From positions 62,001 to 126,000 of the forward strand of contig DASVPY010000067.1 in the NCBI GenBank assembly GCA_036389395.1: 64,000 bases of DNA, written 5' to 3'. Origin of the DNA: QHXQ01 sp036389395 (GTDB taxonomy: Bacteria; Acidobacteriota; Blastocatellia; Pyrinomonadales; Pyrinomonadaceae). The notes below the pieces were generated by a model, which made no database searches, was not told where the DNA came from, and saw nothing but the letters and a program-made list of their open reading frames with translations. Positions 51,409 through 60,538 of this stretch are shown here, piece by piece (the first letter of the stretch is position 1; each line of letters opens with the position of its first letter). The position numbers and the translations under genes were made by a program.

Positions 51409-52313
51409 CGTTCGTGCAACTCCGCGTCCGACAGGCGCACGTACTCGGCGCGCAACCCCTCCGCGCTCAACGTCCGCCCCGCCTCAAACTCACGCCGCGC
51501 CAACGCCGCCACCGCCAGCGCGTAAGCCCCCGCGGCGCGCGCCAACGTCCAACTGCGCGACGCGGCCTCTTCAGCAACTATCTCGTCAACACCCGTGCCG
51601 TCGGCACGAGCGCGCGCTTGCGTCTCCGACTCTTCGCTTGCTTCGTCAACAGACTCGACGCGCCATTCGATGCCCGCGCGCGTCGCCGCCGCGCGCAGCA
51701 GTTCGGCTCGCGCGTGTGCGCCCGCGCCGGCCCAGCGCAGACGCGCGGGCCAGTCGAGCGCGCGCTCGGCGAGCGTGGCGGGCGGCAGGTGCGCGGGCGC
51801 GGAGAGTTCCGTGATCGCACCGTCCGCCGCGACCGCGAGCAGTTGGGCGAACAACTCGCTGCGCCCCGCGGGCAGCGCGGCGACCGTGGCGGGCGCGGGC
51901 CCCGCCGCGTATGCGACGGCGTGCAGCGTTGACACGCCGACGACGGGGCGGCCCAGCGTCGCCGCGAAGGCTTTGATCGTCGCCAGGCCCGCGCGCAGAC
52001 CCGTGAAGCTGCCCGGCCCGGTCGCCGCCGCGAACAGTTCGATCTCGCGTAGCCGCAGGCCCGCTGCGCCGAGCGCCGCGTCCACGTCGCCGAGCAGGTT
52101 CGCCGTCTGCGCGCCGCGCAACTCGTCCGCGCGCAACGCCAGCACGCGCGCGCCGGCCAAGACCGCGACGCTGCGCACGTCGGTCGTCGTGTCAACGCTC
52201 AGGATGAGTGGCTCGCGCTCCGGCCGCACGGTTCGGTCGTCAGACAGCACGGCGCGCCGCGAGTCGCGCGGCGGCGCGCCGCCGCACGCGCAACGCGAAG
52301 GCGCTCCGCGCAC
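51396..52313 (-). CDS. tsaB: tRNA t6A synthesis protein TsaB
   Basis: Up to 305 residues. ASKHA-fold partner of TsaD in threonylcarbamoyladenosine-37 formation. Seen: LILSVDTTTDVRSVAVLAG, AATGPGSFTGLRAGLATIKA and VVGVSTLHAVAYA. The first about 35 codons before LILSVD look like extra sequence; later GTG codons at 52250 or 52229 could be the true start, and no Shine-Dalgarno settles it. The C-terminal half is long and Ala/Arg-rich. Divergent from pfkA. Confidence 0.85.
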   Translation of the reverse strand: MRGAPSRCACGGAPPRDSRRAVLSDDRTVRPEREPLILSVDTTTDVRSVAVLAGARVLALRADELRGAQTANLLGDVDAALGAAGLRLREIELFAAATGPGSFTGLRAGLATIKAFAATLGRPVVGVSTLHAVAYAAGPAPATVAALPAGRSELFAQLLAVAADGAITELSAPAHLPPATLAERALDWPARLRWAGAGAHARAELLRAAATRAGIEWRVESVDEASEESETQARARADGTGVDEIVAEEAASRSWTLARAAGAYALAVAALARREFEAGRTLSAEGLRAEYVRLSDAELHERWRG

Positions 52314-52415
52314 AACTCAAATTTGACAGCCCGCCAAAGGTCGCGCGATTATAGGCGCGGCAAATTAACCAAAGCAAACTGGTTGCTCGTTGTGGGTCGT
52401 GCGGTGTGAGCGCTC

Positions 52416-53453
52416 ATGAGCGTGCGTATCGGGATTCTGACTGCCGGCGGCGATTGCCCCGGCCTGAACGCTGTCATCCGCGCCGTCGTGCGCCGCGCGC
52501 TGAACGACTCCGGCGCGGTGCTCGGCATCAGGAACGGCTGGCGCGGGCTGATTGACGACGACCTCGAACTGCTCACGCGCGAGCGCGTCGCCGGCATCCT
52601 GCCGCGCGGCGGCACGATCCTCGGCACGTCGCGCATCAACCCGTTCGACCAGCCCGCATACGTGGCCCGCATCGGCGCGACCTGGCGGCGGCACGGCCTC
52701 GACGCACTCGTCGTCGTCGGCGGCGACGGCTCTTTGCGCACGGCGCGCGACATGTGGCGCGCGCACCAGACGCCCCTCGTCGGCGTGCCCAAGACGATTG
52801 ACAACGATGTGGGCGGCACGGACTTCACCTTCGGCTTCGACACGGCGGTCAACATCGTCACGGAGGCCGTGGATCGCCTGCACTCGACGGCCGAGTCGCA
52901 CCACCGCGTGATCGTCGTCGAGGTCATGGGCCGGCACACCGGCTGGATCGCGGCCTACGGCGGCATCGCGGGCGGCGCGGACGTGATCCTCGTGCCCGAA
53001 CACCCGTTCCGCGTCGCCCACATCTGCGAGCTGATCGAGCACCGCGTCGCGCAGGGTCGCCCCTTCTCGATCATCGTCGTCTCGGAGTACGCGCACCCGC
53101 GCGCGGAAGACAATTTCATCAACGAGGCGGAGGCGGCCGAGATTTACCGGACGGGCCAGTTCGGCGGCATCGGCAACGTGCTGGCGCGCGAGCTGGAGCG
53201 GCGCACGGGCATACAGACGCGCGTGACCAAACTCGGCTACGTGCAGCGCGGCGGCACGCCCTCGGCCTTCGACCGCGTGCTCGCCACGCGCTTCGGCGTC
53301 AAGGCGTTCGAGATGGTCTTGGCGGGCGAGTGGGGGCACATGGCGGCCTTGCAAGGCAGCCGCATGGTCAGCGTCCCGCTCGATCAGGCGCTCGGTCAGG
53401 CCAAGCGTCTGGACGAAGAGGTGTACCGCGTCGCCGAAACCTTCTTCGGCTGA
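52416..53453 (+). CDS. pfkA: 6-phosphofructokinase
   Basis: 345 residues. GILTAGGDCPGLNAVIRAVV, VVGGDGSLRTA, GVPKTIDNDVGGTDFTFGFD, VEVMGRHTGWIAAYGGIAGG and GYVQRGGTPSAFDR. The residue pair that separates donors is mixed: Gly in GGDGS (ATP-type position) but Lys in PKTIDND (Gly in E. coli ATP-PFK). This is the mixed group III pattern, usually ATP-dependent. Phosphorylates fructose 6-phosphate in glycolysis. Confidence 0.93.
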   Translation: MSVRIGILTAGGDCPGLNAVIRAVVRRALNDSGAVLGIRNGWRGLIDDDLELLTRERVAGILPRGGTILGTSRINPFDQPAYVARIGATWRRHGLDALVVVGGDGSLRTARDMWRAHQTPLVGVPKTIDNDVGGTDFTFGFDTAVNIVTEAVDRLHSTAESHHRVIVVEVMGRHTGWIAAYGGIAGGADVILVPEHPFRVAHICELIEHRVAQGRPFSIIVVSEYAHPRAEDNFINEAEAAEIYRTGQFGGIGNVLARELERRTGIQTRVTKLGYVQRGGTPSAFDRVLATRFGVKAFEMVLAGEWGHMAALQGSRMVSVPLDQALGQAKRLDEEVYRVAETFFG

Positions 53454-53558
53454 CGGCGCGGCCGCGCCGCGACACGCGCGCCGTGCGTCTATAGTCTGCG
53501 CGCGCGCGCCGACAGTTCCCCGCCCCGTCGCCCCCAGGCTTGGGTCTGACGCCTGCTT

Positions 53559-55595
53559 ATGAAGATTTGCCGGACGTGCCAGCGGTGCTACGAAGACGCG
53601 GACGAGCGCTGCGTCGTGCCCGAACACGGCGCGCTGGCGCACGCGCGCCCAGGCCCGCGCCTGATTTCGGACAAGTACCGGCTCGACCGCCTGCTCGGCC
53701 GCGGCGGCATGGGCGCGGTCTACCTGGCGACGCACGTCGAGCTTGAGCGGCAGGTGGCGATCAAGCTGCTGCTGCCCGACTCGGTCACAGACCCGCAGGC
53801 GCTCGAACGCTTCCGGCGCGAGGCGCGTGCCGCCGCCAAGATCAACCACCCGAACGTCGCCGCCACTTACGACTACGGCTCTTTGCCTGACGGCGAAGCC
53901 TACCTCGTGATGGAGTTGATCGCCGGGCAGACCTTGCGCGAGTACCTCTTGGCGCAAGGGGCGCTCGCCCCGGACGAGGCCGCGGCCATCGCCCGCGACG
54001 TGGCCGCCGGCATAGACGCGGCGCACCACTACGGCGTCATCCACCGCGACCTCAAGCCGTCGAACATCATCCTCACGCGCACGCACCAGGGCGTGCTGCA
54101 ACCGAAGGTCGTGGACTTCGGCATCGCCAAGCTGAAGGAGTTGAGCACGACGGGCGGGGCGAGCGACCTGACGGCGGCCGGCGCGCTCATCGGCACGCCG
54201 CGCTACATGTCGCCCGAACAGTGCGCCGGACTCGAAGCCGACGCGCGCTCAGACATCTACACGCTCGGCATCATCCTCTACGAGATGATCGCGGGCCGGA
54301 CGCCCTTCGACGCGCCCTCGGCCACCGCACTCGCGCTCAAACACGTGCGCGAGCTTGCGCCCGACATCACGCGCCTGCGCCCAGACCTGCCGCCCGATCT
54401 CGCCGCGGTCATCATGCAGGCGCTCGCCAAAGACCCGTCCGAGCGCCCGCAGACGGCCGCAGACTTCGCCCAACTCCTCGCGCCCTTCGCCGCCGTGAGC
54501 GCGCACGCGCACCTGAGCGACCCACCCGGCGCGCATGTGTCGGCCGAGGGCCAGGTGTCCGCACGCGTGCGCAGCGGCACGAGCGGCGGACGCTTGCAAC
54601 CGGGCTTCGCCGTGTCGCCTACGGGCGACGTGCCGGCGCACGCCACGCCGACCGGGTCGCAGCCGGCGGGCGGCGCGACCGCTCATAAACAAGCGGTCAC
54701 AGAGCCGGGCCACGCCACGACGAACCCGGAGTTGGATGAGAGTGCTTCACCGGTTGAGAGCGCGCCAACGGATAAGAGTGTTCCGACGGATGAGAGCGTT
54801 CCTCGGTCGGACTCTCTGTCGCGCCCCGGCGCAGAGGTCGAGCGCGCGCCGGCCGCAGCGCGCGAAGCCGCGGCGCGCACACCGCCCGTTTACTTGGCGC
54901 AGACGGACGCCGCTATAGCTGCGCCCGACAACTCTTTCGACGACGAACCCACGCGGGTCTCACCGAGACGGCCGCCAGCGCGCCGCTCGTCTTTCTCGCC
55001 GCTCCTGCTCGTCGGGCTCGTCGCTTTTCTTCTGCTCGGCGCAACTCTGGTCTGGCTCGCCACACGTTCAAAACCGGCCGCGCCGCAGGCGACGCGCACG
55101 GACGACGCGGGTGCGCCGTCGAACGCGCCCGCGCCGCTCCCTTCGGCGAGCGTCGCGCCGACGCCGCAGACCAGCCCCACGCCTGCCCCGACCGTCGAGC
55201 CGCGCGCCGCCGCCTCCGAGCGCGCGGCCCTGCGCGCCGCGCTCGACGACTGGCTCGCCGCCACCAACGCCGCCGACCTTGAGCGCGTCATGAGCTTCTA
55301 CCCCGCGGCGGTCGAAAACTATTACCTGGCTGGCCCCACGACGCGCGCGCAGGTGCGCGCCTCCAAAGAGCAACTGCTCGCGCAGCCGGGCGGCATCAGC
55401 GTCCGCCGTACGGGCGACCCGCAGATCAACATCAGCGCCGACGGGCAGACGGCCACACTCGTCTTTCACAAACCCTACGTCACAGGCCCGGCCGAAGACC
55501 GTCGCAGCCACGAAGTCTTGCAGGAACTGCGTTGGCGTAAGACGCCGCGCGGCTGGCAAATCGTAAGCGAGCGCGACCTTCAAGTCTTCCGCTAG
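53559..55595 (+). CDS. Transmembrane Ser/Thr protein kinase with N-terminal Cys cluster
   Basis: 678 residues. N-terminal MKICRTCQRCYEDADERCVV is a small four-Cys motif common on acidobacterial kinases. The kinase domain (about 38-310) is complete: LGRGGMGAVYLA, VAIKLL, VIHRDLKPSNIIL, VDFGIAKL, GTPRYMSPEQ. A disordered Ser/Thr/Pro/Glu juxtamembrane region (about 315-475) includes repeated PTDKSVPTDESVP. One membrane helix (about 480-503) precedes an extracytoplasmic SnoaL/NTF2-like domain (about 560-678, ALDDWLAATNAADLERVMSF). The outer domain may sense a ligand; that is inference. Confidence 0.9.
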   Translation: MKICRTCQRCYEDADERCVVPEHGALAHARPGPRLISDKYRLDRLLGRGGMGAVYLATHVELERQVAIKLLLPDSVTDPQALERFRREARAAAKINHPNVAATYDYGSLPDGEAYLVMELIAGQTLREYLLAQGALAPDEAAAIARDVAAGIDAAHHYGVIHRDLKPSNIILTRTHQGVLQPKVVDFGIAKLKELSTTGGASDLTAAGALIGTPRYMSPEQCAGLEADARSDIYTLGIILYEMIAGRTPFDAPSATALALKHVRELAPDITRLRPDLPPDLAAVIMQALAKDPSERPQTAADFAQLLAPFAAVSAHAHLSDPPGAHVSAEGQVSARVRSGTSGGRLQPGFAVSPTGDVPAHATPTGSQPAGGATAHKQAVTEPGHATTNPELDESASPVESAPTDKSVPTDESVPRSDSLSRPGAEVERAPAAAREAAARTPPVYLAQTDAAIAAPDNSFDDEPTRVSPRRPPARRSSFSPLLLVGLVAFLLLGATLVWLATRSKPAAPQATRTDDAGAPSNAPAPLPSASVAPTPQTSPTPAPTVEPRAAASERAALRAALDDWLAATNAADLERVMSFYPAAVENYYLAGPTTRAQVRASKEQLLAQPGGISVRRTGDPQINISADGQTATLVFHKPYVTGPAEDRRSHEVLQELRWRKTPRGWQIVSERDLQVFR

Positions 55596-55609
55596 GCATA
55601 TGGGGTTAA

Positions 55610-56017
55610 TTACTTCTGCGCCGGGCTTTTCTCCGCCTCAGCCGCCGCCCCTTCCATCAGCTTGTGCTCAATCGTCTCGCTCTTGATGTCGAGCCGCAGA
55701 CGGTTGTAGAGGCTCATGTACTGGTTGGCGACCCAGACGAGCGCGAAGCCGCCGACGAGGTAGCCGCGCCAGTCCGTGTAGAGCAGTTTGAAGCCGGTGA
55801 GGAAGATGAAGAGGATTGTGACGTAGTGGCTAAAGCAGTATTCGCAGGTGAACAGGTAGAAAAATTTGCGCTGGATTAGACGCCGGCAGTTTTTGCTCTT
55901 CTCGACGCAAAACTCGCGCGGCTCGCGGAAGACCTCTTCGTGCGTCACCGTCCAGGCGACGCAGGCCACCGGGATGGCTAAGACGAACAGGGTTATGATC
56001 TGCGTGCCCAAGTCCAT
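55610..56017 (-). CDS. Membrane protein with Cys/His motif, unknown
   Basis: 135 residues. An N-terminal helix (TQIITLFVLAIPVACVAWTV), a charged segment with CVEKSKNCRRLI, a second and third helix around FTCEYCFSHYVTILFIFL, and a C-terminal charged tail. The paired Cys and the CxxCxxH could bind metal or haem, which is speculation. ATG at 56017 follows GGAGGTCGTAGC, a strong ribosome site; an open extension to 56068 is not needed. Convergent with the kinase gene. Confidence 0.7.
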   Translation of the reverse strand: MDLGTQIITLFVLAIPVACVAWTVTHEEVFREPREFCVEKSKNCRRLIQRKFFYLFTCEYCFSHYVTILFIFLTGFKLLYTDWRGYLVGGFALVWVANQYMSLYNRLRLDIKSETIEHKLMEGAAAEAEKSPAQK

Positions 56018-56365
56018 GCTACGACCTCCGGCGGCTACATTCTCTGTTAACGACTTTTCTTTGAGCATAACACAGACGGCCGCACGCCCGTCCGCCGCTA
56101 ACGTACAGAAGAAGTCTTGGCTCTAACGTTCCTAAGAGACTTTCAGAGGCTTCAAATAACCGGCGACCGGCCCGCCGCTTCACGAAAGACTTAAACTGTC
56201 GGCGCGGCGACCGACTTCAAGTTTTGCTTTAACTATAGCTTGAAATTTTATTTCAGTGGGGCGCGATCTTTTTTTTGCTCATGCGGCGCGCTTTGGCTTG
56301 CCCTCCTTTCGCGTTGCACTACAATATGCCTTTCCGTTAGCGTGACCCCGCCCGCGAGTGCAGAC
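56018..56365. other. 348-bp divergent region between the 56017 gene and mutS
   Basis: Markedly AT-rich between 56215 and 56280 (TTGAAATTTTATTTCAG, then a run of T). TTCAAG and CTTGAA around ACTATAG form an inverted repeat near 56217-56243. It contains the mutS promoter (56298-56325). The frame upstream of the mutS ATG is open to 56240 but has no MutS similarity. Confidence 0.5.
56298..56325 (+). promoter_or_regulatory. Candidate mutS promoter
   Basis: TTGCCC (56298-56303), 16-base spacer, TACAAT (56320-56325). RNA would begin near 56332, about 34 bases before the ATG at 56366. Confidence 0.5.
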
Positions 56366-59182
56366 ATGACTGACAACACGCTCACCCCCATGCTGCGGCA
56401 GTACCACGAGCTGAAGCAGCAACACCCCGGCACGCTGCTCTTCTTCCGCCTCGGCGACTTCTACGAGCTGTTCTTCGACGACGCCGTCACGGGCGCGCGC
56501 GAGATGGAGATCACGCTCACCGCCCGCCACAAGGAGCGTGGCACGCCCATCCCCATGTGCGGCGTCCCGCACCACGCCGTCGCCGGCTACGTCGCGCGCC
56601 TCATACGCAAAGGCTTCCGCGTCGCCATCTGCGAGCAGACGGAAGACCCCGCGAAGACCAAGAAGCTGGTGCGCCGCGAGGTGGTGCGCGTCATCACGCC
56701 GGGGACGGCGATTGACCCGCAACTGGTCGAGGCGCGCGAGACCGTCTACCTGGCGGCGGTCTGCGGCGCGGGCGAGCGTTACGGCGCGGCCTTTCTCGAT
56801 CTCTCGACCGGCGAGTTTCGCGCCACCGAAGCCGCGGGCGCGGACGCGTGGGCGCGCATACGCGCCGACATAGAGTCTTACGCGCCGCGCGAGTTGCTCT
56901 TCCCCGCCTCGCTCACGCCGCTCCTGCGCGACGCTTACGCCGGCCGCGCCCACACAGCGCCGCTGCCCCTGTCAGGCGATGAACGGACGGCTGCGGCGTC
57001 GTCCACGGCCAACGCGCCGCTCGCGCGGATCAGACCGGCCGTTGTGTCCGCGTCGGGCGCGCAAGGGCCGGCGCTCACGCCGCTCGACGACTGGCTCTGG
57101 GAACCCGCGGGCTGCGCCGCGCTGCTCCTGGAGCAGTTCGGCGCGCGCACGCTCGATGGCTACGGCCTGCGGGAGAAGTCTGCGGCGACGGCCGCGGCGG
57201 GCGCGTGCCTGCGCTACGCGCGCGAGACGCAGCGCGAGCGGGCCGCGCACGTCAACGACCTCACCTACTTCGAGCCGCAAGATCATCTCGTCCTCGACGC
57301 CGTCACGGTGCGCAACCTCGAACTGATCGAGGCGCAGAACGGCGCGGGGCGCGAGCACACTCTGCTCGGCACGATTGACGAGACGGTGACAGGGATGGGC
57401 GCGCGGCTCCTGCGCGCGTGGCTCCTACGCCCCTCGCTCAAGCGCGGCGAGATCGAGGCGCGCTTGAACGCCGTCGAACACTTCCAACGCTCGCAGATGC
57501 GGCGCGACCCTTTGCGCGCGCTCCTGAAGGACGTGGCCGACCTCGACCGCCTCTGCGCCCGCGTCAACATGAACACCGCCATGCCCCGCGACCTCGCCGC
57601 CCTGCGCCGCTCCCTCGATCAAGTCCCGCACATCCGCCAGACGTTATCGGACGCCGAGGCGTCGCTGCTGCAAGTTTTGCACGAGAGTCTGGACGAGTTG
57701 GCGGACGTGCGCGAGTTGATCGCCGCCGCAATCGCCGACGACCCGCCGCTCAACCTCGCCGACACGGGCGCGATCCGCGACGGCTACTCCGAAGAGTTGG
57801 ACGAGTTGCGCGCCGTCACGCGCGACGCCAAGCAGACCATCGCCGCCATCGAGGCGCGCGAGCGAGCGCGCTCCGGCATCGCCTCTCTACGCGTGCGCTT
57901 CAACAACGTCTTCGGCTACTTCATAGAGGTCTCGAAGTCTGCGGCCGCGCGCGTGCCGCCCGACTACGAGCGCCGCCAGACGCTCGCCAACGCCGAGCGT
58001 TATACGACGCCTGAACTAAAGGACTGGGAGCAGCGCGTGCTCGGAGCCGAGGGGCACATGCGCGAGCTTGAGGCGACGCTCTTCGCCGAAGTGCGCGCGC
58101 GCGTCGCCGCCGAGACGCGCCGCCTACAGACGACCGCCCGCGCGCTCGCCACGCTCGACGTGCTCGCCGCGCTCGCCACGACGGCCGTGCGTCAGCGTTA
58201 CACGCGCCCAGTCCTACACGACGGCGACGAGTTGGAGATCGTGCAGGGTCGTCACCCCGTCATCGAGGCGACCACGCCCGCGCCCTTCGTGCCCAACGAT
58301 CTCTACATGAACAACTCGACGGAGCGGCTGCTGATCATCACGGGGCCGAACATGGGCGGCAAGTCCACCCTGCTGCGGCAGACGGCGCTCGTCTGCATCC
58401 TCGCGCAGATGGGTTCGTTCGTGCCGGCGGAGCGCGCGCGCCTGCCCCTGTGCGACCGCGTGTGGACGCGCGTGGGCGCGTCCGACGATCTCTCGCGCGG
58501 GCGCTCGACCTTCATGGTCGAGATGACGGAGACGGCCGCCATCCTGCACAACGCCACGCCGCGCTCGCTCGTCCTGCTCGACGAGATCGGGCGCGGCACG
58601 GCCACCTTCGACGGCCTCTCCATCGCCTGGGCCGTCGCCGAACACCTGCACGACTCGCCGGCGCACGCCGCCAAGACGCTCTTCGCCACGCACTACCACG
58701 AGCTGACCGAGTTGGCGGAGCGCCTGCCCGGCGCGCAGAACTACCAGATTCGCGTCGCCGAGCGCGAGGGCGAAGTCATCTTCCTCTACCGGCTCGCGCG
58801 CGGGCGCGCGTCGAAGTCTTACGGCATAGAGGTCGCGCGCCTCGCCGGGCTGCCGCCCGCCGTGCTCGCGCGCGCACGCGAAGTCTTGCAGCGCCTTGAG
58901 CGTTACGAGTTGGACGTGTTCGCCGAAGCGGTCGCGCCGCCGGGCGCGCGGCCGACAGACGCGACGGCCGCGGCCGTCGCAAACTCGCCAAGCGAACGCA
59001 ACGGCGGCGCATTACAGCAGGCGGCGCGGCGCGCGCGTCGCCAGGCACTCGCGGCGCAGGCGACGCTCTTCGACGCCGTCAACCAGAGCCTGCTTGACGA
59101 GCTTCGCGCGGTTGAGGTAGAAAACCTTTCACCGGAAGAGATGCGCGCCCTGCTCGTTGACGTGCGCAGGCGCATGGTTTGA
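56366..59182 (+). CDS. mutS: DNA mismatch repair protein MutS
   Basis: 938 residues, MutS1 type. Mismatch-binding F-x-E in LGDFYELFFDDA, connector, lever and clamp domains (FNNVFGYFIEVSKS), ATPase Walker A TGPNMGGKSTLLRQ (about 660), GASDDLSRGRSTFMVEM, Walker B SLVLLDEIGRGTATFDG and FATHYHEL. An extended Ala-rich segment near 200-260 and a linker near 840-890 make it somewhat longer than average. No Shine-Dalgarno before the ATG. mutL is not in the window. Followed by a strong terminator. Confidence 0.95.
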   Translation: MTDNTLTPMLRQYHELKQQHPGTLLFFRLGDFYELFFDDAVTGAREMEITLTARHKERGTPIPMCGVPHHAVAGYVARLIRKGFRVAICEQTEDPAKTKKLVRREVVRVITPGTAIDPQLVEARETVYLAAVCGAGERYGAAFLDLSTGEFRATEAAGADAWARIRADIESYAPRELLFPASLTPLLRDAYAGRAHTAPLPLSGDERTAAASSTANAPLARIRPAVVSASGAQGPALTPLDDWLWEPAGCAALLLEQFGARTLDGYGLREKSAATAAAGACLRYARETQRERAAHVNDLTYFEPQDHLVLDAVTVRNLELIEAQNGAGREHTLLGTIDETVTGMGARLLRAWLLRPSLKRGEIEARLNAVEHFQRSQMRRDPLRALLKDVADLDRLCARVNMNTAMPRDLAALRRSLDQVPHIRQTLSDAEASLLQVLHESLDELADVRELIAAAIADDPPLNLADTGAIRDGYSEELDELRAVTRDAKQTIAAIEARERARSGIASLRVRFNNVFGYFIEVSKSAAARVPPDYERRQTLANAERYTTPELKDWEQRVLGAEGHMRELEATLFAEVRARVAAETRRLQTTARALATLDVLAALATTAVRQRYTRPVLHDGDELEIVQGRHPVIEATTPAPFVPNDLYMNNSTERLLIITGPNMGGKSTLLRQTALVCILAQMGSFVPAERARLPLCDRVWTRVGASDDLSRGRSTFMVEMTETAAILHNATPRSLVLLDEIGRGTATFDGLSIAWAVAEHLHDSPAHAAKTLFATHYHELTELAERLPGAQNYQIRVAEREGEVIFLYRLARGRASKSYGIEVARLAGLPPAVLARAREVLQRLERYELDVFAEAVAPPGARPTDATAAAVANSPSERNGGALQQAARRARRQALAAQATLFDAVNQSLLDELRAVEVENLSPEEMRALLVDVRRRMV

Positions 59183-59246
59183 AGCCGAGACTTTTCTTGC
59201 AGCAACAGTCGCCGCACCTGTTTCCGCCGCCGGACGGCAGTCTGGT

Positions 59247-59286
59247 CGGGGCCGGGCTTTTGTCCCGGCCCCGCTTTCATTTTTTG
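59247..59286 (+). terminator. Intrinsic terminator after mutS
   Basis: A perfect 10-bp stem, CGGGGCCGGG (59247-59256) and CCCGGCCCCG (59264-59273), with a 7-base loop, followed by CTTTCATTTTTT. The tail GCTTTCATTTTTTGA is repeated at about 59339-59353, just before the next gene, without a matching perfect stem. Confidence 0.8.
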
Positions 59287-59356
59287 ACGGGAGCGACACA
59301 TGGCGGACGTGGTTCGTCTGGCCTTCCGTCCTCGTCCCGCTTTCATTTTTTGAGCG

Positions 59357-60538
59357 ATGCCACTACTTGAACCGACCGACCCGGCGGCGCTCGCGCGCCT
59401 CACCGACACGCTGCTCGCGCTGCCCGTAGAACAACAGATCGGGCAACTGCTCTACGTCGGCCTGCCGGGCACGGAACTGGACGACGACACGCGCGCGCTC
59501 GTCACGGAGGTCGCGCCCGGCGGCGTCATCATCTTCGGGCGCAACGTGGCCGCCCCGGCGCAACTGCGCGCGCTGCTCGACGGCGTGCGCGAGTTGTGCG
59601 CCGTCGCGCCGCTCCTCGGCATAGACCAGGAGGGCGGCCTCGTTGATCGCCTGCGCAAAATCTGTACGCCGATGCCGGCGGCGCGCACCATCCGCCAGCA
59701 CGGCGACCTGGCCGGCGCGCGCGCCCTGGGCCGCATCACCGGCGAAGTCCTCCGCCTGCTCGGCTTCAACATGAACTTCGCGCCGGTCATGTCCATCATG
59801 ACCGACGACCGCGACCTGCTCTCTAACGGTCTCTACTCGCGCTCCTACGGGCGCTCGCCCGGCGAGGTGCTCGGCTACACGATGGTCTACCTGCGGGGCT
59901 TGCAGGGCACGGGCCTCTTGGGCTGCGCCAAGCACTTCCCCGGCATCGGCGCGGGCGAGGTGGACTCGCACGACGAGATGCCGATCATCCAACTGAACCA
60001 CGACGACCTGATCGCGCAAGACCTCGCGCCTTACATCGAACTGTTCCAGCGCGAAGACAACATGGTGCGCGCCGTCATGGTCAGCCACGGCGGCTTCCCG
60101 AACATAGACATCCACCGCGGCACTGCGGGCGGGCGGCTCGTGCCCGCCTCGATCAATCAAGAGATCGTCACCCACCTCCTGCGCGAAGAACTGGGCTTCG
60201 AGGGTCTGGTCTTGACCGACGACATGGAGATGGGCGCTATCGCCAAGCACTACCAGATCGAGGACGCGGTGCGGCAGGCCATCGAGGCCGGCGAGGACAT
60301 GCTGCTCATCTGCGCGCGCCCCGACCTGATCCGGCGCGGCTACCACTCGCTCCTGCAAGCCGCGCGCGACAAGGTCTTGAGCGAGGAGCGCATCGCCGCC
60401 TCGCTGCGCCGCATCGCCGCCTTCAAGGCCCTCGCCCGGCCCCCGCTCCCCTTCGACGCCGGCCGCCTCGGCCAACTGACCGAAGAGGTCGCCGCGCTCA
60501 ACCGCAAGCTCAACTACACCTACGGAGGCAAGCTTTGA
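59357..60538 (+). CDS. nagZ: Beta-N-acetylhexosaminidase, GH3 (NagZ-like)
   Basis: 393 residues. Removes GlcNAc from peptidoglycan fragments. GH3 features: GVIIFGRNVAAPAQL, GIDQEGGLVDRL, NMNFAPVMSI, CAKHFPGIGAGEVDSHDEMP (His of the KHFPG-x-D-x-H loop) and the nucleophile Asp in LVLTDDMEMGAI. Slightly longer than E. coli NagZ; no signal peptide, so cytoplasmic. The stop overlaps the ATG of the peptide-binding protein gene (TGATG), linking cell-wall sugar cleavage with peptide uptake. Confidence 0.9.
   Translation: MPLLEPTDPAALARLTDTLLALPVEQQIGQLLYVGLPGTELDDDTRALVTEVAPGGVIIFGRNVAAPAQLRALLDGVRELCAVAPLLGIDQEGGLVDRLRKICTPMPAARTIRQHGDLAGARALGRITGEVLRLLGFNMNFAPVMSIMTDDRDLLSNGLYSRSYGRSPGEVLGYTMVYLRGLQGTGLLGCAKHFPGIGAGEVDSHDEMPIIQLNHDDLIAQDLAPYIELFQREDNMVRAVMVSHGGFPNIDIHRGTAGGRLVPASINQEIVTHLLREELGFEGLVLTDDMEMGAIAKHYQIEDAVRQAIEAGEDMLLICARPDLIRRGYHSLLQAARDKVLSEERIAASLRRIAAFKALARPPLPFDAGRLGQLTEEVAALNRKLNYTYGGKL

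Noticed and set aside
56240..56365. N-terminal extension of mutS with a signal-like hydrophobic stretch
   Set aside because: Upstream codons lie across the promoter and AT-rich region and have no MutS similarity; MutS is cytoplasmic.
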